A stretch of DNA of 64,000 nucleotides from Rhodococcus sp. ABRD24 (lineage in GTDB: Bacteria > Actinomycetota > Actinomycetes > Mycobacteriales > Mycobacteriaceae). Positions 31,668 to 39,692 of the stretch are shown here, in pieces (the stretch's first letter is position 1; each line of letters starts with the position of its first letter). The notes under the pieces were generated by a model. It searched no databases. It saw only the letters and a list, made by a program, of their open reading frames with translations, and was not told the DNA's origin. The position numbers were made by a program, and so were the translations under genes. Location: contig NZ_CP035319.1 of assembly GCF_004328705.1 (NCBI RefSeq), positions 4,154,001 to 4,218,000 of the forward strand, given 5' to 3'.

Positions 31668-33269
31668 ATGACCGTGACCAGCACCGCTTTGATCGATTCC
31701 GGAGAACTGCGAGGACGCGCGACCGACGACGGCGCGGTCCGTTCGTTCCTCGGCGTTCCGTACGCGGCACCGCCTGTCGGAGACTTCCGCTGGCGCGAAC
31801 CGCAGCCGCCGTCGCCGTGGTCAGGGACGCGCGACGCACTACAGCATGCGGCGTCTGCGCCGCAGGACGCACCGCCTGCCGACTCGATCTACTACGGGGG
31901 AGAGCGGACCTTCAGCGAGGACTGTCTGTATCTCAACGTCTGGACCGGCGGCGCTGACGAGCAGCGCCCGGTCCTCGTGTGGTTCCACTTCGGCGCCTAC
32001 CAGTTCGGGTCGTCGGCGAATCCGATGTACGACGGTGAGCGATTGGCCCGGCTCGGCTGCACCGTGGTCACCGTCAACCATCGTCTCGGACGACTTGGAT
32101 TTCTCGCGCATCCGGATTTGTCGGCAGAGTCCGACGCGCACGTGTCGGGAAACTATGGACTGCTGGATCAGATCGCCGCGCTCGAGTGGGTGCAGCGGAA
32201 CATCGCTGCGCTCGGTGGCGATCCCGGGAATGTGACGATCGGCGGCGTCTCGGCAGGGGCCAACTCGGTGCACGTGCTCCGTGTGTCCCCCCTCGCCGAG
32301 GGCCTGTTTCACAAGGCAATTGCGCACAGTGGACCGGGCCTGGCATATGAAATGGAGGGGCCGGGACATCCATCGGGTCCGCAGACGCTGGCGGCCGGTG
32401 AAGAGTCCGGCGTCGAACTGTTGCGCCTGCTCGACATCGACAGCCTGTCCCAACTGCGCGCTACTCCACTGGAGAAGGTCAACTCGGTGATGCTCCCGCG
32501 TGCGGGAGGCGCGTGGAACTTCGCCCTTGCGCCGGGTGCTGAGATCAGCCTGCACCTGTTCGACAGCGCTTATCCCGTGGTAGACGGGTATGTTCTGCCG
32601 GAGTCCCCGTTGACGGCGTATCAGTCCGGCCGGGTGCATGATGTGCCATTCCTCGTCGGCAACGTCGGAAACGAGTCATCCGGGCTGCCGTACGTGCCGG
32701 CGTTGCCTGCTTATCTGGAACACCTTCGACAGACCTTCGGTGCTGCCGCCGATCGCGCGCTCGAGGCGTACCCCGCAGTCGACGACGCGAGTGCCCAGCA
32801 TGCGAGCTGGGAGCTCGAAGCCGATCGCATCTTCAACTGGTCGAACTGGGCTGCCGCCCGGGGGCACGCCGCACACTGCTCCTCGCCGCTCTGGCACTTC
32901 CGCTTCTTCCGTGAGCCTCCGATCGCGGCCGGCGACCGCATCATCGAAGCCTCATACTCCCGGGCCTTCCACGGGTCGGACGTGCTGTACGTATTCGGTA
33001 CGTTCGACACGGCACGACCTACCTGGGAATGGCGTCGAACAGACCGGGAATTGTCGGACACGATGATGCGGGCCTGGGCCAACTTCGTCACCTACGGGGA
33101 CCCGAACGGTAATGGCGTGCCGACTTGGCCGAGGTTGGACCCATCGGAGCCGACGACCATGCACTGGGACGAGAGCATCAGGGTCGGCGACACGGGATAT
33201 CGTGACGATCGCATGGCGCTGCTAGACGAACTCAACGGCTGGCGACATTCAGAGGGTGCGACGACCTGA
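31668..33269 (+). CDS. Type B carboxylesterase
   Basis: The 533-residue product is a type B carboxylesterase/lipase (alpha/beta hydrolase). Conserved pieces are GVPYAAPPVGDFRW at the N-terminus, EDCLYLNVW, the oxyanion region VWFHFGAYQFGS, the nucleophile elbow GGVSAGANSVH, the acid region NVGNESS, and a C-terminal AFHGSDVLYVFG with the catalytic histidine. It would hydrolyse an ester, amide or carbamate, perhaps the entry step for a substituted substrate of this pathway. GAAAGGA precedes the ATG. The frame ends close to a strong terminator. Confidence 0.88.
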   Translation: MTVTSTALIDSGELRGRATDDGAVRSFLGVPYAAPPVGDFRWREPQPPSPWSGTRDALQHAASAPQDAPPADSIYYGGERTFSEDCLYLNVWTGGADEQRPVLVWFHFGAYQFGSSANPMYDGERLARLGCTVVTVNHRLGRLGFLAHPDLSAESDAHVSGNYGLLDQIAALEWVQRNIAALGGDPGNVTIGGVSAGANSVHVLRVSPLAEGLFHKAIAHSGPGLAYEMEGPGHPSGPQTLAAGEESGVELLRLLDIDSLSQLRATPLEKVNSVMLPRAGGAWNFALAPGAEISLHLFDSAYPVVDGYVLPESPLTAYQSGRVHDVPFLVGNVGNESSGLPYVPALPAYLEHLRQTFGAAADRALEAYPAVDDASAQHASWELEADRIFNWSNWAAARGHAAHCSSPLWHFRFFREPPIAAGDRIIEASYSRAFHGSDVLYVFGTFDTARPTWEWRRTDRELSDTMMRAWANFVTYGDPNGNGVPTWPRLDPSEPTTMHWDESIRVGDTGYRDDRMALLDELNGWRHSEGATT

Positions 33270-33305
33270 CACCACCGGCCGACCGCTGAAGTATTCACAG
33301 ACGAA

Positions 33306-33338
33306 CAGGCCCGGAGAGCTGAGTGCTCTCCGGGCCTG
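33306..33338. terminator. Hairpin terminator (14-bp perfect stem)
   Basis: CAGGCCCGGAGAGC at 33306-33319 pairs perfectly with 33325-33338 over a TGAGT loop. It separates the convergent carboxylesterase and second LLM genes. Confidence 0.8.
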
Positions 33339-33354
33339 TCCATCCGTGGGGTGA

Positions 33355-34509
33355 CTACCAGGAGTAGTCGCGCTCGCTCGGCGGGCGCCACATCCCGGCG
33401 TCGCGCAGGTGATCCATGACTGGGGCGAACGATTGAAGTTCGGTCGGATTCCACAGCGGGAAGTTCAGTAGAACGTTGTTGGTGGATGTCTGTGTCTTGA
33501 GGTCGATGAGCTGTTGGGCGACCTGCTCGCTGGTGCCGAAGAGCTTGAGGATCCCTTGTCCGCTGCCCCATGCGCGGGCCGCCGCGCTGTGGCCTTGGTC
33601 TGCGAACAGTGCGCGCACCGAGTCGATTCCGCCCAAGATGTCGGCGGCTAGTTCCATGGTGGCCTCTTCGTTCAAGGAGCGGACGAGTCGCTCGTACGTC
33701 TCCTCGGCCTCGCCTTCGCCGTCACGCACGATGACGATTGTGAACGGTGTGGTTCCCAGCGGTGCGGTACGTCCCGCTTCGTGAACGGCCGCGTCGACGC
33801 GGCGGCTCGTCTCCTGCACCTTTTCGATTGTGTTCCCGGCGACGACTATCTGGTCGCAGTGTTGAGCGGCGAACTTCATTCCCGCAGGCGACCCGCCGGC
33901 GCTCACCAGGAGGGGGTGCGGCTGTTGCACCGGGCGCGGTGCCTTGATGCGTCCCTCGACCCGATAGAAGTTGCCGTGGACGTCGATAGGGTCGTCTTCA
34001 GACCAGAGTCTGCGGACAATCTCGACGAACTCGCCGGCCATCGCATAGCGCTCGTCGTGCTCTACGAGATTCTCGGCGCCGAACAGCTTGGCCTCGGGGT
34101 CGCCGAATCCGGTGACGACATTCCATCCCCACCGGCCTCCGCTGAACGCATCGAGAGTGGCTCCCATCCGCGCGATGTGGGCAGGTTTGTGATGCGTCGT
34201 GTGCATGGTTGTGATCACCCCGATGTGCTCGGTCGCGGCGAACAGGCCCATAGCAAGTAGCGGCGCGTGGTACTTAGGCGATTGATGCCCCGCGCGCTCG
34301 GCTTCACGCTGATGACCAGACCAGCTGTCAGCGATGAACAACGCATCGAAGCCGGTCTGCTCAGCGGCCCGGGCCATGTCCAGAAACACGGACTTCGACA
34401 ACGGTGGAGTCGCCCGTGCTGCTTCGTCCGACCAGACGTGGTCGGTTTGGCCGGTAGGGAAGAAGTAGGTCAGCCCGAGTTCGTCCGGGTTCTCGTTCTG
34501 GCGCTTCAT
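33355..34509 (-). CDS. Luciferase-like (LLM) FMN-dependent monooxygenase, paralogue 2
   Basis: The 384-residue product parallels the one at 25041-26186: LGLTYFFPTGQTDHVWSDEAA at the start, AEQTGFDALFIADSWSGHQ, and TMHTTHHKPAHIARMGATLDAFSGGRWGWNVVTGFGDPE. PRPVQQPHPLLVSAGGSPAGMKFAAQHCDQIV follows, and both end with a shared tail RDYSW. The fold and FMN-binding segments are intact, so both copies are probably active. They may act on successive intermediates or related substrates. It lies 36 bases after the RibBA-like gene, and the two appear to share the promoter near 35690. Confidence 0.85.
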   Translation of the reverse strand: MKRQNENPDELGLTYFFPTGQTDHVWSDEAARATPPLSKSVFLDMARAAEQTGFDALFIADSWSGHQREAERAGHQSPKYHAPLLAMGLFAATEHIGVITTMHTTHHKPAHIARMGATLDAFSGGRWGWNVVTGFGDPEAKLFGAENLVEHDERYAMAGEFVEIVRRLWSEDDPIDVHGNFYRVEGRIKAPRPVQQPHPLLVSAGGSPAGMKFAAQHCDQIVVAGNTIEKVQETSRRVDAAVHEAGRTAPLGTTPFTIVIVRDGEGEAEETYERLVRSLNEEATMELAADILGGIDSVRALFADQGHSAAARAWGSGQGILKLFGTSEQVAQQLIDLKTQTSTNNVLLNFPLWNPTELQSFAPVMDHLRDAGMWRPPSERDYSW

Positions 34510-34545
34510 TCGTGTCTCATTTCCTTTCAGGCGATTTCTGTTGCG

Positions 34546-35613
34546 TCAAGATGTTCGGGCTTGCAGTGCGACACAGGTGCGTTGTGTCGGCTGCACTGGA
34601 TGGATTCTGTCGATGGCGAGCTGAGCCAGCAGCCGACGGTGAATCGGCTCGAGTGTGGTACGTCCGGCGTTGCCGGGGCAGGCACCTCCAGCTGCGGCGG
34701 CCGGCCGTCGGATGTACACGACGACTCCGTGGCCGGCCCGAACGATGGCGCTCATCGCGCGATCCAGGCCTTCCTCGCATTCGCAGGAGTCCGTAAAGAA
34801 GGTTTGCCCTAGGCATTCGTCGTGCACGTACACGGGAGTTGAGGCGGCGGTTTGAGGAGTGCCGAAGGTGAAGACGACATGTTCGACGGGCTGCCCAGGC
34901 AGATAGTAGGTGGTGCCGACGAACACCCCGTGACGCATGTGCGTCGTGAACGGCGGACCTTCGGCCACGAAGGCTTCACGATCGGCGTACCAGTCGACGA
35001 TGTCGCCGATGTCGAGTGCGACGAGACCGTGGTGGTCAGCGAAACTGCGCGCTTCGGCCGCATCGGCGAGTTCGGCTGGCCGGGCCTCGCTGACCAGGTG
35101 CCCGATTCCGCAGGCGAGCGAGACGCCGGCGATCCTCGCGAGATCGACTGCAGCATGAGCGTGGTCGCGGTGGGTTCGGACGCCGGCACTGCTCGTGCCG
35201 CGCGGCTGGACGTGCCCGGGGCGCGTGAACGACGCTGCTGTGCTCTGCGGGTCGGTGAGCAGTCGCATCGTGGTTGCGCGATCCGCTGCCGAGATGCCGG
35301 TTCCGATGCCCGCTGCCGCGTCGACGGTGACTGTATAACCGGTCGCGTCGTTGCCGGTCGGATCGGCCCCGGACATCACGCTCAATCCAAGGCGTGCGCA
35401 CTCGGTCGACGGCAGCGCTACCTCGAGGTATCCGGACGAGTGCCGCACCAGGAAAGCGACGGTGGACGTCGTCGCAGATGCTGCGGCACACACGAGAACC
35501 GCAGTCGGCTGGTGGAGCTCAACGGTGTCGGCGATCAGGAGGATCGGCCGACCGTTCTCCAATTCGCGTGCAGCTCGTTCGACAGCGATGTCGTGGTCAT
35601 CGGTGCGCTTCAT
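34546..35613 (-). CDS. Divergent RibBA-like protein (degenerate RibB domain, truncated RibA domain)
   Basis: The 355-residue protein aligns over two riboflavin-synthesis domains. The N-terminal part keeps the RibB fold (VAFLVRHSSGYLEVALPSTEC, GISAADRATTMRLL, RPGHVQPRG, AAVDLARIAGVS). It has, however, lost the DREnEGD metal-binding motif, where ILLIADTVELHQPTAVLV is found. The C-terminal part resembles GTP cyclohydrolase II with VYVHDECLGQTFFTDSCEC, keeping Cys267, Cys277 and Cys279 for zinc. It stops short of the usual EGRGIGL and nucleotide-binding tail. It therefore cannot be a normal RibBA. It may boost flavin supply for the LLM enzymes, or be a hydrolase recruited to open an N-heterocycle. 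ATG 35613 has AGGAG upstream. Confidence 0.7.
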   Translation of the reverse strand: MKRTDDHDIAVERAARELENGRPILLIADTVELHQPTAVLVCAAASATTSTVAFLVRHSSGYLEVALPSTECARLGLSVMSGADPTGNDATGYTVTVDAAAGIGTGISAADRATTMRLLTDPQSTAASFTRPGHVQPRGTSSAGVRTHRDHAHAAVDLARIAGVSLACGIGHLVSEARPAELADAAEARSFADHHGLVALDIGDIVDWYADREAFVAEGPPFTTHMRHGVFVGTTYYLPGQPVEHVVFTFGTPQTAASTPVYVHDECLGQTFFTDSCECEEGLDRAMSAIVRAGHGVVVYIRRPAAAAGGACPGNAGRTTLEPIHRRLLAQLAIDRIHPVQPTQRTCVALQARTS

Positions 35614-35684
35614 CGTGAGGCTCTCCTGCCGCGCTGATCTTAGTGACGAGCGCTACAGTACCAGCGTTCCGTCTAGCAATATAT

Positions 35685-35763
35685 ATATCCCGCACCGCGG
35701 GATATTAGCTTGTTTGCCTGTTTGCATCCCGTTGGGCGGGTTGAGCATCCCGTAATAAGGATT
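35685..35763. promoter_or_regulatory. Three operators between the RibBA-like and cupin genes
   Basis: A perfect palindrome ATATCCCGC-ACC-GCGGGATAT lies at 35685-35705. ATCCCGTTGGGCGGGTT follows at 35726-35742 and ATCCCGTAATAAGGAT at 35747-35762; the last two have centres 21 bases apart. They match the sites at 27912-27950 and 30935-30973. The AT-rich ATATATAT just before the first site could be a -10 region. Confidence 0.65.
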
Positions 35764-35831
35764 GTATGGTGAGGTTGCCGACACTCTGGGTGTCGAGATC
35801 GATGAAGCCCACAACCGAAGGGAGCGTGGCG

Positions 35832-36950
35832 ATGCCCGATGTGCTCGCAACTTTTCTTGATCAGACCGAGGTCGACGAGGTCACCTCGCCGGTGTGGCCC
35901 GCCCTCAAGGTGAGTCGCGGACAGATCGAGGCTGAGGTGGCACGCCTCGCTGCCTTGGCTCAGCCTGCCGACGGTGACGTCCGTCGATCGCTGATCGTCC
36001 ATCCGAATTCGCGGTTCCGGAGCCTGACCCCGACCATCCGCGTCGGCATCGAGGTCGTTCTGCCGGGTGAGAAGACCGCGCCCACGACGCGAAGCAGCTC
36101 GAGTGTCGAGCTCTGCATCGGTGGTACTGGCATTGTCGAGGTTGACGGAAGCCGATTCGAGACGTCGAAGCATGATACGTGGACGGTCCCGAATCTGACC
36201 GCCAAGTGGTACGAGGCCACCGGCGACGAGCCCTATGTGCGACTCGTCTTCAGCGACGCTCCGCTCCTCGAATACCTTGCAGCGCACTATGTCAACGACG
36301 ACTATCGTGCCGCGGTCGACAGCGAGAGTGGGCACGAGCGTGAGCCGATGGCTGATTTCGTCTATGAGATGCCGTCCGGTGGCGGTGCGCTGAAGACCTA
36401 CGCTGGCCTGATGGACCCAGAAGTGGTTCGTCATCGACCAAAGTGCTGGAAGTGGACCGAAGTCAAGGCCTATCTGGACGGCCTCGACAAATCGGGCCCG
36501 GACTACCGTTCGGCGATCATTGCGCTCCTCTGGGACGACGCGACCGGCCGTGTCAACGGCAGCACCAACACCCTCACCGCCTTCATCTCGGGTGGTTTCG
36601 ACCCGACTTGGGTCGAAGGCAAGTACCGGATGGCGCGCTCGCACCGACACAGCATGGCTGCCATCAACTATGCGTTCGCCGGCGACTGGCAGACTGTGGT
36701 CGAGGGCAAGAAGATTCGTTGGAGTGCAGGCGATCTGGTCTTGACTGCCCCGGCCTGGGCGCTGCACACCAACGGCTCGTGCTCGCAGCAGCCGTACACC
36801 TTCGCGATGCAAGATGCCGCGCTGGTTGCTTCGATGAACGCATCCGTCGTTCAGGAGTATGTTGGCCAACAGCCGATTCTCATCGGCTCGCATTCGGGCT
36901 TCAACACCAGCATTGACACCGAGCATGCAGACGAGCTGGTCGATCTGTAG
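35832..36950 (+). CDS. Double-cupin protein, gentisate-1,2-dioxygenase-like
   Basis: The product of about 372 residues has two cupin domains in the layout of gentisate 1,2-dioxygenase. In those enzymes the N-terminal cupin holds the iron ligands (HxH...H). Here that cupin reads APTTRSSSSVELCIGGTGIVEVDG and lacks the histidines. The C-terminal cupin has SHRHSMAAINYAFAG (His271, His273) and ALHTNGS (His312), so the metal site has moved or only that one is kept. The ATG at 35832 has AGGGAG 7 bases upstream and is preferred to 35766, which lies in the operator region. It may cleave an aromatic or enediol ring intermediate; the substrate is unknown. Confidence 0.7.
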   Translation: MPDVLATFLDQTEVDEVTSPVWPALKVSRGQIEAEVARLAALAQPADGDVRRSLIVHPNSRFRSLTPTIRVGIEVVLPGEKTAPTTRSSSSVELCIGGTGIVEVDGSRFETSKHDTWTVPNLTAKWYEATGDEPYVRLVFSDAPLLEYLAAHYVNDDYRAAVDSESGHEREPMADFVYEMPSGGGALKTYAGLMDPEVVRHRPKCWKWTEVKAYLDGLDKSGPDYRSAIIALLWDDATGRVNGSTNTLTAFISGGFDPTWVEGKYRMARSHRHSMAAINYAFAGDWQTVVEGKKIRWSAGDLVLTAPAWALHTNGSCSQQPYTFAMQDAALVASMNASVVQEYVGQQPILIGSHSGFNTSIDTEHADELVDL

Positions 36951-36959
36951 CTGGTGTCT

Positions 36960-37830
36960 CGCGGGACCAAGTGCCTAGCAGGACTTTGTCCGGTTGGAAA
37001 CCTGTGGTGACACAGTGGGCAGGTGCCGATCCAGATGGCGAGTGCGCGCGTTGGATGTCGCGGACGATGTCGTAGAGGGTCAGCCCTGCCCACGGGCTTC
37101 TCGGTCGGTCAGTCGCGGGGTGGTCAGCCGCGTGATAGGCCGCAAGATCCTGCACGCCAACACTATCCGTATCACCGGCATGTAGGGCCCGGAAGCCGCC
37201 ATCTGAAGGCGTTGTGATGTCGGTGTCATCACCCCATCGCAGCACACTCTCGGGCTCACGGATCTGCCCGAGAGTGCACGCGAACAGGTAATGCGCTGTT
37301 CTCAGGTGGTGTGTCCGAACCTCGACGATGGTGTGCCGCTGACAGAGGCCGCGCGCGGGGTCGATGTCCCCAGCGCCCGCACTGGGAGCACCTCGCTCTC
37401 GTCGCGGTCCGGCGTCGTATCGGATACCCACACGATGTGCTGATCGGGGCGGACCAGTACCAACCCAGGTGCTGCATGTCCGGCCAGCGGTGTCCCTAGT
37501 CCAGGTCTATGAACGTGAGGGGAACCCCGCGGTCGTTCGCGACCTGGACTAGCGACTCAGGCAGAGCCGGTGTATCAGGATAGGGCTGATCACGAGTGCG
37601 CGTTCGATAATGAGCTGGGCCGCCATGAGTTTGGTGGCAAGCCCCACACCGTCGCAGATGCCCATGGTGCGTCACTGGGGGCGATCGCGGGTCAGGGTTC
37701 CGGGGAGGTGGGGCTCCCGGTTGATCAGCGCGCGCCGGGTAGCACTTGCGTAGGCGAGGAGTACCCCGATCTGGTCGACCAGGTAACCGCTGCGTGCCGC
37801 GCCGAAACCGATTCGACGACTACCCGGCAA
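36960..37830 (-). pseudogene. Decayed FAD-dependent aromatic monooxygenase, C-terminal remnants
   Basis: In different minus-strand frames, pieces of a PheA/MhpA-type flavoprotein hydroxylase C-terminus can be read: PDTPALPESLVQVANDRGVPLTFIDLD near 37510-37600, then after a shift GLVLVRPDQHIVWVSD near 37440-37480. No frame runs through. Only this C-terminal stretch is recognisable, so it is a relic. The stretch fills most of the gap between the cupin gene and the small cysteine-rich gene, and no intact gene is seen in it. Confidence 0.4.
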
Positions 37831-37866
37831 GGATCACGGACCAGTTCAAGCAAGTGCCTTGTTGTC

Positions 37867-38055
37867 CTAGGCGGCCCGGGCGTTCTTGAGGCCCTTCTTG
37901 AGCTCCTTCTTGGAGGCGCCCTCGTTCTCGAGCTTCTTCATCCGCATGATGACTACTGGGCACTCGAGGCAGCGTGTCTTCTTGCGACAGCACTTCTTCT
38001 TGGGCTTGAGGCCGGAGACCTTGCTGGCCTTGACCTTTCCCTTTCCCTTGCCCAT
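37867..38055 (-). CDS. Small basic Cys-rich protein (62 aa)
   Basis: The 62-residue product is very basic (lysine-rich at both ends) with a cysteine cluster, KKKCCRKKTRCLECPVV, i.e. CC-x5-C-x2-C, which could bind zinc or iron. The end is a helix (MKKLENEGASKKELKKGLKNARAA). Similar short proteins appear conserved in mycolate actinobacteria, but I know no function. The length, basic composition and conserved-looking motif make a real gene more likely than chance. It lies on the strand opposite to the LuxR-type gene beyond. Confidence 0.55.
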   Translation of the reverse strand: MGKGKGKVKASKVSGLKPKKKCCRKKTRCLECPVVIMRMKKLENEGASKKELKKGLKNARAA

Positions 38056-38188
38056 GTGCGAGCCCGGCCTTCCTCCCGAGTGCGGCTCCGCGATACGAAA
38101 CTGACCGCACAGGAGTTAGCGTACCCTCATTTTCTGAGCCGGCGCAGATTGCCGGCCCCCGAGGACCCGGGCAATCTGCGTCGAGGCG

Positions 38189-39580
38189 TCAGCGCCCGTG
38201 CACCGGATAGTTGCCGCGAACGACGTACGACGGGTCGACGGCCTCCTTCAGCCGACAGAGCTTGGCGAGCGTATCGGCATCGAATGCGTGCTCGGGGGAG
38301 TCGTCGTCCGGGCCGAGGAGCGTCGGCACGGTCGGTCCCGCGGACCACGGCGACAGCTCGCCGCGTAGTGCCGTCATCGCTGCAGATGCGGCGTCCAGCA
38401 GCGTGGGCACCGGCGCGACCGCGAGCATCGTCACTGCAAACTCCGCCTCGCACCGGCGCAGGTCCACCGCACCCGGTCGTCCCGCGGCCGCGGCCTCCCC
38501 GAGATGACGGAACTGGATCTGAGTCAGCGGCGTCGATCCTGGAGTGCCGGTGCGGTCGAGGACCAGGTCGATCAACCGCTCGTCGAGCTTGGTGATGGTT
38601 GTCGACGAATGGGTGCCGGGCGATGGATCGACCGGCTCCTCGCATATCGCGGCCATATCGGACGGCTGTACCGGGCGCACGGTGTCGCGCAGGACCGTGC
38701 CGGCGGCGCGCACGGGCGACAGCAGCGCGTCGAGACTGCCGGGGGCGCCGAGAAGCGCGGTGTCGACGAAGCAGAACGACTGGCCCCGGATAGCGTCGGG
38801 CAGCTCAGGGATCGGCGGGAAGTGCATGATCGACGCCCACAGAGTCAGCTCCGGCGGTGCAGCCTCCGTGGCCGCGGCGACCGCCCGCAGTACCGCGCGT
38901 GCGTCCGTTGCGGGAAACACGATCCGGCCGGCGGTGATCTGCGGTGCATGAAAGAGATCGATCTCGACGGCGGTGACGATTCCGAACTCGCCGCCCCCGC
39001 CGCGAAGCGCCCACATCAGCTCGGGGGCGTTGTCGTCGCTGATCCACCGGTGCGCGCCGTGGGCATCGACGATCTCGACCGCGGACAGCGCCCCCGAACC
39101 TGGGCCGAACGGGCGTGTGAACCAGGACAGCCCGCCGCCGAGGCAGAAGCCCACCACCGAGACGTCCGGGTTGGAGCCGGTGAGCCCGGTGAGTCCGGTC
39201 CCGTCGAGGGCAGCCTGCAGTGCGCCCCACTTGACGCCGGCGCCGACGCGGGCGATCCGTGCCTCGGCGTCGATCCAGGTGTCGTCGAGGGCCGTGGTCC
39301 GGACCAGGATCGTGTCGTCGAGGGCGCGCGTGGCACCGTGGCCGCTGGGCTGCGCTGACACGCGCATGCCGTGCGCTCCCGCGAAGCGCACCGCTTTGAC
39401 GATGTCAGTGGGGCTCGCGGCGGTCAGAACCGCGGACGGGCGCTGAGCGATGCTCAGGTTCCACGCTTGTGACACCGTGGACCATTCAGGGCTGTCGGGC
39501 AGGTCGAGCCGGCCGTCGATGTCAGCCGCGAGTCGGCCGAGCGCATTCGCCGTGTCGGGGTGGAGCGGTGTGATTGTCAT
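38189..39580 (-). CDS. FAD-linked oxidase (BBE / 6-hydroxynicotine-oxidase-like)
   Basis: The 463-residue flavoprotein has the FAD_binding_4 domain: RPSAVLTAASPTDIVKAVRFAG, the histidine motif VSAQPSGHGATR, VGAGVKWGALQAAL, and the FAD-holding GFCLGGGLSWFTRPFGPGSGAL. LRGGGGEFGIVTAVEI follows, and a C-terminal berberine-bridge segment reads DPSYVVRGNYPVHG. Such enzymes oxidise alcohols, sugars or amine substrates with O2. The histidine matches the FAD-attachment site of the group. Divergent from the LuxR-type gene, which may regulate it. Confidence 0.85.
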   Translation of the reverse strand: MTITPLHPDTANALGRLAADIDGRLDLPDSPEWSTVSQAWNLSIAQRPSAVLTAASPTDIVKAVRFAGAHGMRVSAQPSGHGATRALDDTILVRTTALDDTWIDAEARIARVGAGVKWGALQAALDGTGLTGLTGSNPDVSVVGFCLGGGLSWFTRPFGPGSGALSAVEIVDAHGAHRWISDDNAPELMWALRGGGGEFGIVTAVEIDLFHAPQITAGRIVFPATDARAVLRAVAAATEAAPPELTLWASIMHFPPIPELPDAIRGQSFCFVDTALLGAPGSLDALLSPVRAAGTVLRDTVRPVQPSDMAAICEEPVDPSPGTHSSTTITKLDERLIDLVLDRTGTPGSTPLTQIQFRHLGEAAAAGRPGAVDLRRCEAEFAVTMLAVAPVPTLLDAASAAMTALRGELSPWSAGPTVPTLLGPDDDSPEHAFDADTLAKLCRLKEAVDPSYVVRGNYPVHGR

Positions 39581-39692
39581 GAACGGAAGCGTCGCGGGCG
39601 GCGTGCTCGCCGGGTATCCCTCGTGGAGGGGTACGTCGGACCCCAGGATTCTGGGGGTTCACAAGATCTGACCGGTCGGTCACAATACGGCG

